A stretch of DNA of 64,000 bases from Mycobacterium saskatchewanense (GTDB lineage: Bacteria > Actinomycetota > Actinomycetes > Mycobacteriales > Mycobacteriaceae): NCBI RefSeq assembly GCF_010729105.1, contig NZ_AP022573.1, positions 1,860,001 through 1,924,000 of the forward strand, given 5' to 3'. The translations under genes were made by a program, and so were the position numbers. Shown here piece after piece: positions 43,146 to 51,484 of this stretch. How positions within the stretch are numbered: position 1 is the first letter of the stretch; each line of letters starts with the position of its first letter. The notes under the pieces are model-generated. The model saw only the letters and a list, made by a program, of their open reading frames with translations. It had not been told where the DNA came from and made no database searches.

Positions 43146-43198
43146 ATCGGCGATACGTCCACCCGAAAGCTGCGTAGCCCTTAGCTACTGCTGAGGTG

Positions 43199-44443
43199 TC
43201 ACAACGCGGGCAGCAGCAGTTCCGGGTTGGTGACGAAGAATTTGCGCAACACGTCCTCACCCAGCGGCGCAAGATTGTCGAAAAACTTCTGCTTCGAGCC
43301 CTTCCCGCCCTCAATATGCGGGAAGTCGCTGGAGAAGCTGAACACGTCCGACAGATGCGGATAACGGGTGAAGTACGAGGCAACGTCCTCGAAAGGGAAG
43401 GGGCCGATGCGAACGTTGCGGTTGATGTATTCCGAGGGCTTCATCGACAGGATGCCGGTAAAACGCCTGTGAAACTGCTTCTCCCAAAGGTCAAGGCGCT
43501 CCGCAAGGGGACCGATCCACTGGGCGGTGATCTCCAGCGACCCGAATCGCAGAGTCGGGTGCCGTTCGAAAACCCCACCTAAGACCAGGACGGTGAGGAA
43601 ATTCTCGTGGGTGAAGTTCATCGTCGCACCGAAGTACGGTTCGACCGGAAACTCCAGCGACGCGAAGTCGGCTCGCTTGAACTGCGGGACCCGGGAGGCC
43701 CACCGCGACGACGCCAGGAACGGGAACTCCGTTCCAATATGCAGGGTGACGGCGATGTTCGCGTCGGCGAGCAACTTCCACCAGGGGTCGAGGCGCTCAT
43801 CTGCCGGCGACATTCCAGCCGGCGGCTCGCCGCCTGGAATCATCAGGGCCCGCGCTCCGCCGTCGATCAACCGCTGCGAGTCGGCCATCATCTGTTCGAG
43901 GGACTCGGTCAGGATCAGCGCCACCGGGCGCACACGGTTGTCGTCGACCTCACCGATGGTGCGCAACACCCAGCCATTGTGGCCGGCGATCACGTCCCGG
44001 CCGAGCTGAACGCGGTCGACTCCCTCGGGGTCGTACCCAAACCATTTGTGCGCCTCGGGATTGCAAGCCAGCATTACACCGATCAGCGCGAAGTTGGGAA
44101 AGACCAGCTGGCGCGCGACGCCCATCGCGTCAAGCACATCGACCCTGCGCGACATCTTGATCGCCGATGGCGCCGCCGGGCCTTTGATCTCCCAAACAGT
44201 CTCGGGGTCAATCTCGTCGTCGTCGGCACCGAGGTCGTCGCGCCGCATGGAATTCTCACCGAGGTTGTCGACCATGGACGTATTGGCAGCCAGCTCGGTG
44301 AACTTCACCGCTGCCTCACCGAACGCCTCCGGCCACATATGCAGCGGGATCATTTCGTGTGAGTCGATGTCAAGGATCGGACCGAGATCGGCGAGGACGT
44401 CCGATGTCTGGGCCGAGGGGGATGTCGTTGCCGATGTGGTCAT
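43199..44443 (-). CDS. amidohydrolase-2 family metal hydrolase/decarboxylase
   Basis: A 414-residue TIM-barrel amidohydrolase (Amidohydro_2): DIDSHEMIPLHMW at the N-terminus in place of the usual HxH, then HIGTEFPF, HENF and SSDFPHIEGG with the conserved Asp/His near the C-terminus. The family includes ring-cleavage-product decarboxylases and C-C hydrolases. The ATG at 44443 has a strong AAGGAGGT site; a longer frame to 44557 is shadow. It stands alone behind a dyad at 44482-44502. Confidence 0.88.
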   Translation of the reverse strand: MTTSATTSPSAQTSDVLADLGPILDIDSHEMIPLHMWPEAFGEAAVKFTELAANTSMVDNLGENSMRRDDLGADDDEIDPETVWEIKGPAAPSAIKMSRRVDVLDAMGVARQLVFPNFALIGVMLACNPEAHKWFGYDPEGVDRVQLGRDVIAGHNGWVLRTIGEVDDNRVRPVALILTESLEQMMADSQRLIDGGARALMIPGGEPPAGMSPADERLDPWWKLLADANIAVTLHIGTEFPFLASSRWASRVPQFKRADFASLEFPVEPYFGATMNFTHENFLTVLVLGGVFERHPTLRFGSLEITAQWIGPLAERLDLWEKQFHRRFTGILSMKPSEYINRNVRIGPFPFEDVASYFTRYPHLSDVFSFSSDFPHIEGGKGSKQKFFDNLAPLGEDVLRKFFVTNPELLLPAL

Positions 44444-44481
44444 GCGTGACCTCCTTAACGCGCGGCACCCGCTGTTCCGCT

Positions 44482-44502
44482 CTACCTTACAGTGTTTGAT
44501 TA
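44482..44502. promoter_or_regulatory. candidate regulon dyad, amidohydrolase promoter
   Basis: CTACCTT-ACAGTGT-TTGATTA. It lies 38 bases upstream of the start at 44443; right half close to consensus, left half degenerate. Confidence 0.45.
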
Positions 44503-44573
44503 TTGCCCCAGGGACAATCGCAGTCAAGTTCGTGCGGGCCTGAACGGACGGCATCACTGCCCCGAAGGGGGGC

Positions 44574-46199
44574 TTAGCTGGCTGCCGACGACGCCTGGCT
44601 GACGCCCGGTGAGGCGGTCGGTAACCCCTCGATGCCCCGCCGGGTCACCCGTATCCCCTGTTGTTCTCGATCCCATGTCCGGGCGCTGTTGCCCTGATCG
44701 CGCAGCACGTTCTTTGTGACCCGCATGGTCGCTGTCTTCGGTAAAACGGCGATGGATTCGAAGTACCGCGGCACCATGTAATGGGGCATGTTCGCGTGGC
44801 AGAAGCGCAGCAGCTCGCAGAAGTCCGGCTGCCCCCCGGTCGAAACCACGAAGACCTTGACATCGTCCTCGGCGCCGCCATCCGAGGGATAGGCCACGCA
44901 GGCAGCTTCCCGGATACCGGGATACCGGAGGACGACGCGTTCGACCTCGTACGCCGAGATCATTTCCCCGCGACGCCGTAGAGCATCTTTGACCCTGTCG
45001 ACGAAGAAGAAAGATCCGTACTCATTCCTGCGCATCACGTCACCGGTGTGAAACCATCCGTTGCGCCACGCCTTGGCGGTCGCCTCAGGATCGCCGAAGT
45101 AGCCGGGGGAGATAACCCACGGCGTGTGGGTCCTGATCATGAGTTCACCCGGGCTGCCCACCGGCACCTCGACATCGTTCTCATCGACCAACCGTGCTTC
45201 GTACCCCGAATAGGGCTGCCCCACATACCCGGGCTGGTCCGAGCCCGGGACGCCGCAGGCACCCCGCATCACCGAGGGCGCCTCCGACATCCCAAACGTT
45301 GTCCAGATGTTCGCGATGCCGAAGCGGTCCTTGAACGCCTGAGGATCGCCGGGCAGCGGGGACATCAGCACCGTACGCAGACGGTGTTCGCGTTCGGCAG
45401 GCCGGCGCTCGGCGTTGATCAGAAACGTCACCATCGTGCTCAACAGGATCGCGGCGGTTGCCCCGACGTCGCGCGCGATCTCCCAATACCGGTCAAGGGC
45501 GGGCCGGTCTCGAATTGCGAGGCCGCTGCGGGTCAACAATGAGCCGCCGATGTAGCAGAGCGCCGCCATATGGAACATCGGGAGGTCGATGAGAAACACG
45601 TCGGTTCTGCCAAGCCCTTCGCGCTCATAGAATGCACCCGCGCCGGTCGCGAAGTACATGTACGTGACAGTGACCAGCTTCGACGGACCCGTCGTCCCCG
45701 ATGTCATGATCAACGCGACGCTGTCCCAGGGCTCGATCGGCCGCTGCAACCCGGGCGCGGTGCGGTCAAACCCCCCAAGCTCGCCCGCATCAAGCACCAC
45801 GCGTGGTGCCCGCGGTTGCTCCTGGATCAGCGTCCGGCGCTCGGCATCCACGACGATGGCCGAAAGATCAGCCAGCTCGAGCACACGCTCGAGCATGGTG
45901 CCGCGGAAGACCGGATTTATGGGGACGATCGTCGCCCCGAGAACACACAGTCCCCACCAGGCACGGATGAATGATTCGCCATTGGGCAGGAACACGCCCA
46001 CCCGGTCCCCTTGCCGCACCCCGGCGGTGTGGAGCTGATTGGCGGATGCGTAGGCCGCCCCCAGGCAACCAAGCCGGCTCCATTCCGTCCCGTTCTCGAA
46101 CGCCACGCACTTGTCGTCGGGTGCCTCTGCCGCGTTGCGTTCGAGCAGATAACGAATGACGGTCTCCTCGCGGGGCGGCATCGATTCCGTTGTTGTCAC
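44574..46199 (-). CDS. acyl-CoA ligase (AMP-forming), paralogue
   Basis: A 541-residue class I ligase with MTSGTTGPSKLV, WFHTGD, RRRGEMISAYEVE and the C-terminal KTATMRVTKNVLR with the catalytic Lys. It is related to the ligase at 29913-31565. I choose the GTG at 46199 because GGAG precedes it by seven bases; a GTG at 46211 is also in frame. It precedes the amidohydrolase by 130 bases and follows the VOC and MaoC genes, probably in one operon with them. Substrate unknown. Confidence 0.9.
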   Translation of the reverse strand: MTTTESMPPREETVIRYLLERNAAEAPDDKCVAFENGTEWSRLGCLGAAYASANQLHTAGVRQGDRVGVFLPNGESFIRAWWGLCVLGATIVPINPVFRGTMLERVLELADLSAIVVDAERRTLIQEQPRAPRVVLDAGELGGFDRTAPGLQRPIEPWDSVALIMTSGTTGPSKLVTVTYMYFATGAGAFYEREGLGRTDVFLIDLPMFHMAALCYIGGSLLTRSGLAIRDRPALDRYWEIARDVGATAAILLSTMVTFLINAERRPAEREHRLRTVLMSPLPGDPQAFKDRFGIANIWTTFGMSEAPSVMRGACGVPGSDQPGYVGQPYSGYEARLVDENDVEVPVGSPGELMIRTHTPWVISPGYFGDPEATAKAWRNGWFHTGDVMRRNEYGSFFFVDRVKDALRRRGEMISAYEVERVVLRYPGIREAACVAYPSDGGAEDDVKVFVVSTGGQPDFCELLRFCHANMPHYMVPRYFESIAVLPKTATMRVTKNVLRDQGNSARTWDREQQGIRVTRRGIEGLPTASPGVSQASSAAS

Positions 46200-46227
46200 T
46201 TCGATCTCCACGGCAGGTGCGTGTCCT

Positions 46228-46662
46228 TCACTGCGTCGGCCAAATGAGAGCGCCGCTGTCGTCGAACGAGGCGCCCGGAAGGACCGCGACCTCCCAGACG
46301 TTGCGCTCAGGGTCGGCGAAGTAGCCCGTCCTCACGCCCCAATTCCGTTGGGTCAGTTCGCTCAGCCGCGTTCCGCCGGCCGCCACTGCCGCCGACAGAA
46401 TTGATCGCGCCATGTCGTCGTCTTCAGCGACGATGGCGTTGACCGTGCCGCGGAATCCGTTTTCGCTGAGCGGCAAACCGACCACCTCCAGAAGGACGTC
46501 GAGAGGAAAGAGCATCAAAGATGCGCCGGCAAGGTCCATCCGGGAGAAGGCGCCGCGCCGGGGCCTGGGTCGCCAACCCAGCGACTCGTAGAATCCGCGC
46601 ATCGTGTCGATGTCCCGAACGCCGAGAACCACCACGTTGAGCCGTGCGGGTACTCCGGTCAC
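46228..46662 (-). CDS. VOC-family protein
   Basis: A 144-residue glyoxalase-fold protein: ARLNVVVLGVRDIDTMRGFY at the start, NAIVAEDDDMARSILSA in the middle and a final GYFADPERNVWEVAVLP strand typical of VOC repeats. The usual N-terminal metal His is Asn (LNVVV), so metal binding and catalysis are doubtful; it may be a binding protein. The GTG at 46662 overlaps the upstream MaoC stop as GTGA. Confidence 0.8.
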   Translation of the reverse strand: MTGVPARLNVVVLGVRDIDTMRGFYESLGWRPRPRRGAFSRMDLAGASLMLFPLDVLLEVVGLPLSENGFRGTVNAIVAEDDDMARSILSAAVAAGGTRLSELTQRNWGVRTGYFADPERNVWEVAVLPGASFDDSGALIWPTQ

Positions 46663-47912
46663 GAGAGGTCCGTCGCGCGCGCCCACACCGGCTCGGCGTC
46701 AGGTCCCGGCAGCGTTACCACCGCCGTCGCCGCCGAGAGCGGTTCCCCGTCGAACGTCTTCGCGTCGATGGCGATAGTGACCTGGCGCTCGTCCGCCTCG
46801 GTCTTGGACACGACGCGGCCTGCGATCAATGCCGTCTCGGTGAGAAACATCGGACGCAGAAACCACGCATCGAGCGAATTGATCCACGCGTGATCGCCCA
46901 TCCAGTCGGTCACCAGATGGGCGAGCCAACTGACCCGCTGGGAGCCGACGTCGAATCCATAAGGCATGCCCAGGATCCGGGCCATCTCGGGGTGCCAATG
47001 CATCTCCTCGGGGAGCAACCAGATGCCAGTCTCGGGATCCACTTTGACCGACTCGCCGAATCGACTCGCGAAGTTGTACAGCACCCGGTCCGTGAGGTTG
47101 AAGAACGCGGCGAATCCGGCGAAGAAAGCGCTGTAACTCAGAATCGTCATGGGTCCTTTGACCAGGCCCGGTAATTCATCACCGGGCTCCACGTCCTCCC
47201 ACCGACGAGGCGTCGCACCGCGGCGCCGCCGGGCTTCTTGAGCATAGAGGTTGCCGATGTGTTCCATCTCGGCCGCCGAATACTTACGCGGCCTGAAACA
47301 TCCGTACTTGCCGAGGTGCGGGTCGATCGCTTCCGGCTCCACCCGTGCCGCGTGCTCGATCAAGTCACCCAGGATCTCGCCGGTCCGGGCGTCCGCACAC
47401 TGATGATGTTCGATCTGAAATACCGTCCTGCCGCCCGGGTTCGGATTGTAGGAGGCCATTGCCGCCACTGCGCGGTCCAGGTCAGCGCGGCGCTCTGTGC
47501 AGTCTCCCTCCACCCTGGCCGACGGGTCGACCACGCCGCAGCGGGTACTGGACGCTCGCAGCGTGTCACCGGGTTTGATGGGACGGTTGAAGCGAAACTG
47601 GCAACCGGCGTACAGGGCCTGCATGCCGGGCATGCCGCCGCCAGAACTCTTGGCTTTCGAGTCGCTCGGGAAAAACATCGGCGTCATGAACGCTGTCCAT
47701 AAGAAGGTGGGCGGCGCAAGTACCGATCCCACCGACTCGTTCGCATATCTCTTACTGAGCCACAAGGGATTATCATCGCCTATGCCCAGTGCGAAGTGCC
47801 GGATCGCGTCCGCGGTGACCTCGTTCCAGTGAGCTCGGGCCGGCCGCTCACGGTCGATTTCCTGGCGGGCCTTGACGATCATCTCGTCGGTGAATGTCGC
47901 CTTGCCTGACAA
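46659..47912 (-). CDS. double hot-dog acyl-CoA hydratase (MaoC/FAS1-like)
   Basis: A 417-residue protein with two hot-dog halves: an N-terminal MaoC-like dehydratase domain (about 30-175, DAIRHFALGIGDDNPLWL) and a C-terminal half (about 235-410) with GAFFAGFAAFFNL-type features. It resembles MaoC-family hydratases with an N-terminal FAS1-type domain and would hydrate an enoyl-CoA. The start is TTG at 47912 with AAGGAG at good spacing, a non-ATG start backed by the site. It may compensate for the decayed MaoC at 27.8 kb. Confidence 0.85.
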   Translation of the reverse strand: MSGKATFTDEMIVKARQEIDRERPARAHWNEVTADAIRHFALGIGDDNPLWLSKRYANESVGSVLAPPTFLWTAFMTPMFFPSDSKAKSSGGGMPGMQALYAGCQFRFNRPIKPGDTLRASSTRCGVVDPSARVEGDCTERRADLDRAVAAMASYNPNPGGRTVFQIEHHQCADARTGEILGDLIEHAARVEPEAIDPHLGKYGCFRPRKYSAAEMEHIGNLYAQEARRRRGATPRRWEDVEPGDELPGLVKGPMTILSYSAFFAGFAAFFNLTDRVLYNFASRFGESVKVDPETGIWLLPEEMHWHPEMARILGMPYGFDVGSQRVSWLAHLVTDWMGDHAWINSLDAWFLRPMFLTETALIAGRVVSKTEADERQVTIAIDAKTFDGEPLSAATAVVTLPGPDAEPVWARATDLS

Positions 47913-47982
47913 TCCGTCTCCTTAGGTACGCGTCGGGTTGCCGTCATGAGCCGATGCCGGCAACTGTCAGATCGTTCGTCTG

Positions 47983-48753
47983 CTATTCGCGGAAGGTCAG
48001 ACCACCGTCGACTCCCCACACCTGCCCGGTGACGTAACCGCTGTCGTCGGACAGGAGAAAGGCGATCGTCGCCGCGACGTCGTCGGGATCGCCCAATCTC
48101 GGAGTGCTGATCTGAGCGAGTTTTTCCTCGACGAACGAGTCATCGAGCAGGTCGAGCGCAGCGGAACTCAGCACCAGGCCGGGTGCCACCGCATTGACGC
48201 GGACGCCCTGCTTGCCAAACTTGCACGCAGCGTGCCGGACCAAAGCGTTCAGCCCGGCCTTCGATGCGGCGTAGGCCGGGCGCGTGGGTTCCGCGCACGA
48301 TGTCACGGCCGACGATGTCAGCACGATGGAGCCCCCGCCGGCCTTCAGGAGATGGGGGATGCATTCGCGGATCAACACCGCATTGCCGACGAGGTTGACC
48401 GTCAAAGTTCGCATCCAGACGTCAGTACTCATTCTGCCCACATGGGAATCAGCGCCGAGCGCGTCGGGCCCCAGGTCCGCGGCATTGCCCAGCAGTCCGT
48501 CGAGACGCCCGTAATGTGACGCCACACGATCGACAAGTGCACTGATCGAAGCTTCGTCGGCTTGGTCATACTCGACCGCGAGCGCGGTGCCCCCCTGTCC
48601 GTCGATCTCGTCGGCGACGCACTGGGCGTTGGCCAAAGACACATCGCCGACGGCCACAAGGCCACCCGCGGCGCCGACCCGTCTGGCGGTCGCCGCTCCG
48701 ATGCCGGAGCCGGCCCCCGCAAGGAGGAACACCCTGCCCCGCAAACCCTTCAC
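47983..48753 (-). CDS. short-chain dehydrogenase/reductase
   Basis: A 256-residue SDR with AGAGSGIG, GNAADLG in place of NNAG, catalytic TSSAVTS and YAASKAG. It likely acts on a hydroxyacyl intermediate. The GTG at 48753 has AGGAGG eight bases upstream, which is why I prefer it to an in-frame start at 48804. It is the last catabolic gene on the left side; the next genes to the right have a different composition and context. Confidence 0.86.
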   Translation of the reverse strand: MKGLRGRVFLLAGAGSGIGAATARRVGAAGGLVAVGDVSLANAQCVADEIDGQGGTALAVEYDQADEASISALVDRVASHYGRLDGLLGNAADLGPDALGADSHVGRMSTDVWMRTLTVNLVGNAVLIRECIPHLLKAGGGSIVLTSSAVTSCAEPTRPAYAASKAGLNALVRHAACKFGKQGVRVNAVAPGLVLSSAALDLLDDSFVEEKLAQISTPRLGDPDDVAATIAFLLSDDSGYVTGQVWGVDGGLTFRE

Positions 48754-49106
48754 CGCATGGCCTCCTGAAGCCCAAAACAATTGCACCACAACCGCACTCA
48801 CCAAGGCGTTGACCGCGCCGGCTTATCTTCAGGTGCGGCGGGCGGCCTTCGGTGCCACCGACGTTAACTAACGGTGTCTGATTAGGCAAGCATTGCATCG
48901 ACGGGCTGCCCACGTGCTGCTTGGCGTCACCGACCTCCCCAGCCGCCTTCTGCCCCCTCTTTCCTCGCCCGGGTCGCCGCGGCCGGAGGCCCAGTCGGCG
49001 CCCATATCGTCGACAGGGCTTCCCTTCGCCGTCGCCTCCCCTTGTGCTTCCCCGCACCCGACGGTACGGTCGTTTAGGTTAGGCAACCCTAACTTTGGAG
49101 GAAGAA
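48754..49106. promoter_or_regulatory. divergent SDR / O-methyltransferase gap
   Basis: A 353-base gap with no gene seen. It holds a weak dyad-like sequence (TAACTAA-CGGTGTC-TGATTAG, 48865-48885) near the SDR and the IdeR box at 49074-49092. Confidence 0.5.
49074..49092. promoter_or_regulatory. IdeR (iron) box
   Basis: TTAGGTTAGGCAACCCTAA agrees with the mycobacterial IdeR consensus TTAGGTTAGGCTAACCTAA in 17 of 19 positions. It ends 14 bases before the methyltransferase ATG, overlapping the expected promoter/leader, so iron-dependent repression is predicted. Confidence 0.75.
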
Positions 49107-49799
49107 ATGGACACCCTCACGTCTCCGCTGGTCACCGAGGTGCTGGAGCGGTTGTTCGACGAGGCACAGCTGGCCGACGGGGCACTCAAGGCGCGGTTCA
49201 GCCAAGAACGGGAAGGACGGAGCGTGGCGATCGCCGAACTACTCGCGCAGGAGGCCGCGGACTACAAGGGCCTGTATCGCGGCTACGCGTCGAACTTCCT
49301 GAACGTCTCGGCCGAGTTCGGCCGCTTCCTCTACATCTGCGCGCGCGCCCGGCAGGCGAAACGCGTGGTGGAGTTTGGGACGTCGTTCGGCATCTCCACC
49401 ATCTATCTCGCGGTGGCCCTGCGCGACGGTGGCGGCGGGGAACTCATCGGAACCGAACTCGAGCCGAGCAAGGCCCAGCGCGCGCGGCAGAATCTCAGCG
49501 CCGCCGGGCTCGCCGACATCGTCGAGATCCGCGTCGGGGACGCGCTCGACACGCTCCGGGGCGGAGTAGGCGGCCCCGTGGACCTCGTCTTGCTCGACGG
49601 GGCGTTCAGTCTGTACCTGCCGGTCCTCAAGCTCCTCGAGCCCCAGCTGAGTCCGGGAGCCCTGGTGATCGGGGAGAACGCCGTCGACGAGTCGGGCCCC
49701 TATCTCGAGTATGTGCGCAACCCCGACAACGGCTACCGCACCATGAGCCTGCCTTTCAACCCGGGCCGCGGTAACGAATTGTCCGTCCGCACTGCGTGA
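49107..49799 (+). CDS. SAM-dependent O-methyltransferase
   Basis: A 230-residue class I methyltransferase. Motif I is VVEFGTSFGISTIYLA (SAM-binding loop), followed by an acidic TELEP loop and a DLVLLDGAFSLY motif near 157, as in metal-dependent caffeoyl-CoA-type O-methyltransferases. The ATG at 49107 has GGAGGA upstream. The substrate is not known. The IdeR box directly upstream suggests that it is made under iron limitation, so a role in iron acquisition or oxidative balance is possible. Confidence 0.88.
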   Translation: MDTLTSPLVTEVLERLFDEAQLADGALKARFSQEREGRSVAIAELLAQEAADYKGLYRGYASNFLNVSAEFGRFLYICARARQAKRVVEFGTSFGISTIYLAVALRDGGGGELIGTELEPSKAQRARQNLSAAGLADIVEIRVGDALDTLRGGVGGPVDLVLLDGAFSLYLPVLKLLEPQLSPGALVIGENAVDESGPYLEYVRNPDNGYRTMSLPFNPGRGNELSVRTA

Positions 49800-49846
49800 T
49801 CCGACGAGTCTGTCCGCGGCCGCTCCGTCGTGCCAGGATGTCGGTC

Positions 49847-50593
49847 ATGACGATCGTTCTGGTGCACGGCAATCCCGAGACGGACGCGATCTGGGGCCCG
49901 CTGGTAAACGCCCTGGGGCGCGACGACGTGACACTGCTCTCACCACCGGGTTTCGGCGCGAAGCTCCCCGAGGGGTTTCCGGCGACCTATCTCGCCTACC
50001 GCGACTGGCTGGAAGGGCAGCTGGAGGACCTGGACCAGCCGATCGATCTGGTCGGGCACGACTGGGGCGGCGGCCACGTCATGAACGTCGTGATGCATCG
50101 GCCGGAGCTGGTGCGCAGCTGGGCCAGTGACATCGTCGGGGTGTTCGACCCCGAATACGTCTGGCATGACCTGGCGCAGGTGTGGCAAACGCCGGATGCG
50201 GGCGAGCAGCTGGTGGACGCCATGATGGGCGGGACGGTCGAGGACCGCGCGACCCAGCTCACCGGATTCGGCATTCCGATGGAGATCGCGACCGCGATCG
50301 CCGCGGCCCAGGGCCCGGAGATGGGCCGCGCGATCCTGTCGCTCTATCGCTCCGCGCGCCAACCCGCCATCGCCGAGGCCGGCCGCGACCTGCAGAACGC
50401 CGCGGCCCGGCCGGGCCTTTCGCTGCTGGCCACTGAGGACACCTACGTCGGTTCCCACGAACTCCGCCGCCGGGCGGCGCACCGGGCCGGCGCCCGCACC
50501 GAGGTGCTGGAGGGACTAGGACACTGGTGGATGGTCGAGGACCCCGCCCGGGGCGCCGCGGCGCTCACCGCCTTCTGGGACACACTCGGGTAG
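49847..50593 (+). CDS. alpha/beta hydrolase, dehalogenase/epoxide-hydrolase-like
   Basis: A 248-residue alpha/beta hydrolase with an oxyanion motif VLVHGNPE and the nucleophile elbow GHDWGGGH, whose nucleophile is Asp, as in haloalkane dehalogenases and epoxide hydrolases. The catalytic His is in GLGHWWMVED. The ATG at 49847 is preceded by AGGA; an ATG at 49838 and a longer frame to 49796 are possible. It follows the methyltransferase by 47 bases and may share its iron-responsive promoter. Confidence 0.85.
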   Translation: MTIVLVHGNPETDAIWGPLVNALGRDDVTLLSPPGFGAKLPEGFPATYLAYRDWLEGQLEDLDQPIDLVGHDWGGGHVMNVVMHRPELVRSWASDIVGVFDPEYVWHDLAQVWQTPDAGEQLVDAMMGGTVEDRATQLTGFGIPMEIATAIAAAQGPEMGRAILSLYRSARQPAIAEAGRDLQNAAARPGLSLLATEDTYVGSHELRRRAAHRAGARTEVLEGLGHWWMVEDPARGAAALTAFWDTLG

Positions 50594-50610
50594 GCGAGTA
50601 CGCCGCCGGT

Positions 50611-50991
50611 TCACGAGTTCCCGGGATCGCCCAGACAGTGGGTGTGGTCCTTCTGGACCGTGCCACCCCGGGAATTGGCTACCGCCGCGGCCTCGGCGTC
50701 CCCGCGCGTCGGGCCCCAGCCGCCGAAGTATCGGGTGTTCGCGGGCGGCACGGCGATGGCCACGCAACCGCCCTGCCCGCTGGCCAAGAGGCGACAATCG
50801 CTGACCGTCTTGCGGCACTCCTTCATCACCGTCTGCTGGGCGTCGTTCTGGCTCGTTCCCGAGAACGTGTACTTGAGCTGCCCGGTCGAGTCCGAAATCG
50901 CCAGCGCAATCCACGGGTCATCGGCGTGCGCGATCGGCGCCGCGGCTAATGCCGCACCGAAGGCGATCGCGACCGCTGCTCGTCTCTTCAT
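50611..50991 (-). CDS. DUF4189-type exported protein
   Basis: A 126-residue protein with a signal peptide (cleavage near AHA-DD) and a DUF4189-like domain: DPWIALAISDSTG, four cysteines (ECRKTVSDCR, GGCVAI, HCLG) that could form two disulfides and a SRGGTVQKDH tail. Mycobacteria have several such small secreted proteins of unknown function. It converges on the hydrolase. Confidence 0.82.
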   Translation of the reverse strand: MKRRAAVAIAFGAALAAAPIAHADDPWIALAISDSTGQLKYTFSGTSQNDAQQTVMKECRKTVSDCRLLASGQGGCVAIAVPPANTRYFGGWGPTRGDAEAAAVANSRGGTVQKDHTHCLGDPGNS

Positions 50992-51119
50992 GGGCTACCC
51001 CGGCCCTCCCTCCTGCGCTGCTCCGTTGTGGGCAGGTAAACGCGAAGGAACACATTGTCGCCCGTCGCCGCCTCCCGCGCGACACAGCAAACGATGTGCG
51101 GCCTAATGCGGCCCGTACG

Positions 51120-51368
51120 CTAGGCGGCCGGCGCGTGGTGCCACACCATCCGATGCCCGCCCGCTGCGGGGTTGCACCACATGGTGTGCCCGCTGGCGTC
51201 CCGTGTGGTCGCGTTGCGCACCGTGCACGGCTGGCCCGCCGCCGGCGCGGTGGCCTGCGCCACGCCGATCCCGAGGACGACGAGGACGGCGGTGGGGACG
51301 ACGACCAGCACCAACCTCAGGTAGCCGATCTTTCTGTGGGTCCTCTTGCTCGCTGCCGCGGCGGTCAT
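51120..51368 (-). CDS. small exported protein, uncharacterised
   Basis: An 82-residue protein with one hydrophobic segment (LVLVVVPTAVLVVLGIGVA) acting as signal or anchor, and a short outer domain with two cysteines (GQPCTVRNATT and GHTMWCNPAAGG). I recall similar small mycobacterial proteins but no function. ATG at 51368 with GGAGCG upstream. Confidence 0.7.
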   Translation of the reverse strand: MTAAAASKRTHRKIGYLRLVLVVVPTAVLVVLGIGVAQATAPAAGQPCTVRNATTRDASGHTMWCNPAAGGHRMVWHHAPAA

Positions 51369-51484
51369 CGGGGCGCTCCTAGTGTCGATGTCGGTGAACT
51401 GACTCGAGCATCGGCAGAGGGGCTTAGCGGATCCTCAAGAGATTCTTGGGGTGTCGTCGGGCAAAGCCGGGGCGCGGCGGCCGG

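Noticed and set aside
4485..44502. KstR or KstR2 control of the locus
   Set aside because: The dyad has a 7-base spacer and ACCAA/TTGGT arms; it does not fit the KstR (TNNAACNNGTTNNA) or KstR2 (AnCAAGnnCTTGnT) patterns as I know them.
48865..48885. Additional dyad copy before the SDR at 48753
   Set aside because: Only a weak match in both halves; kept out of the site list.
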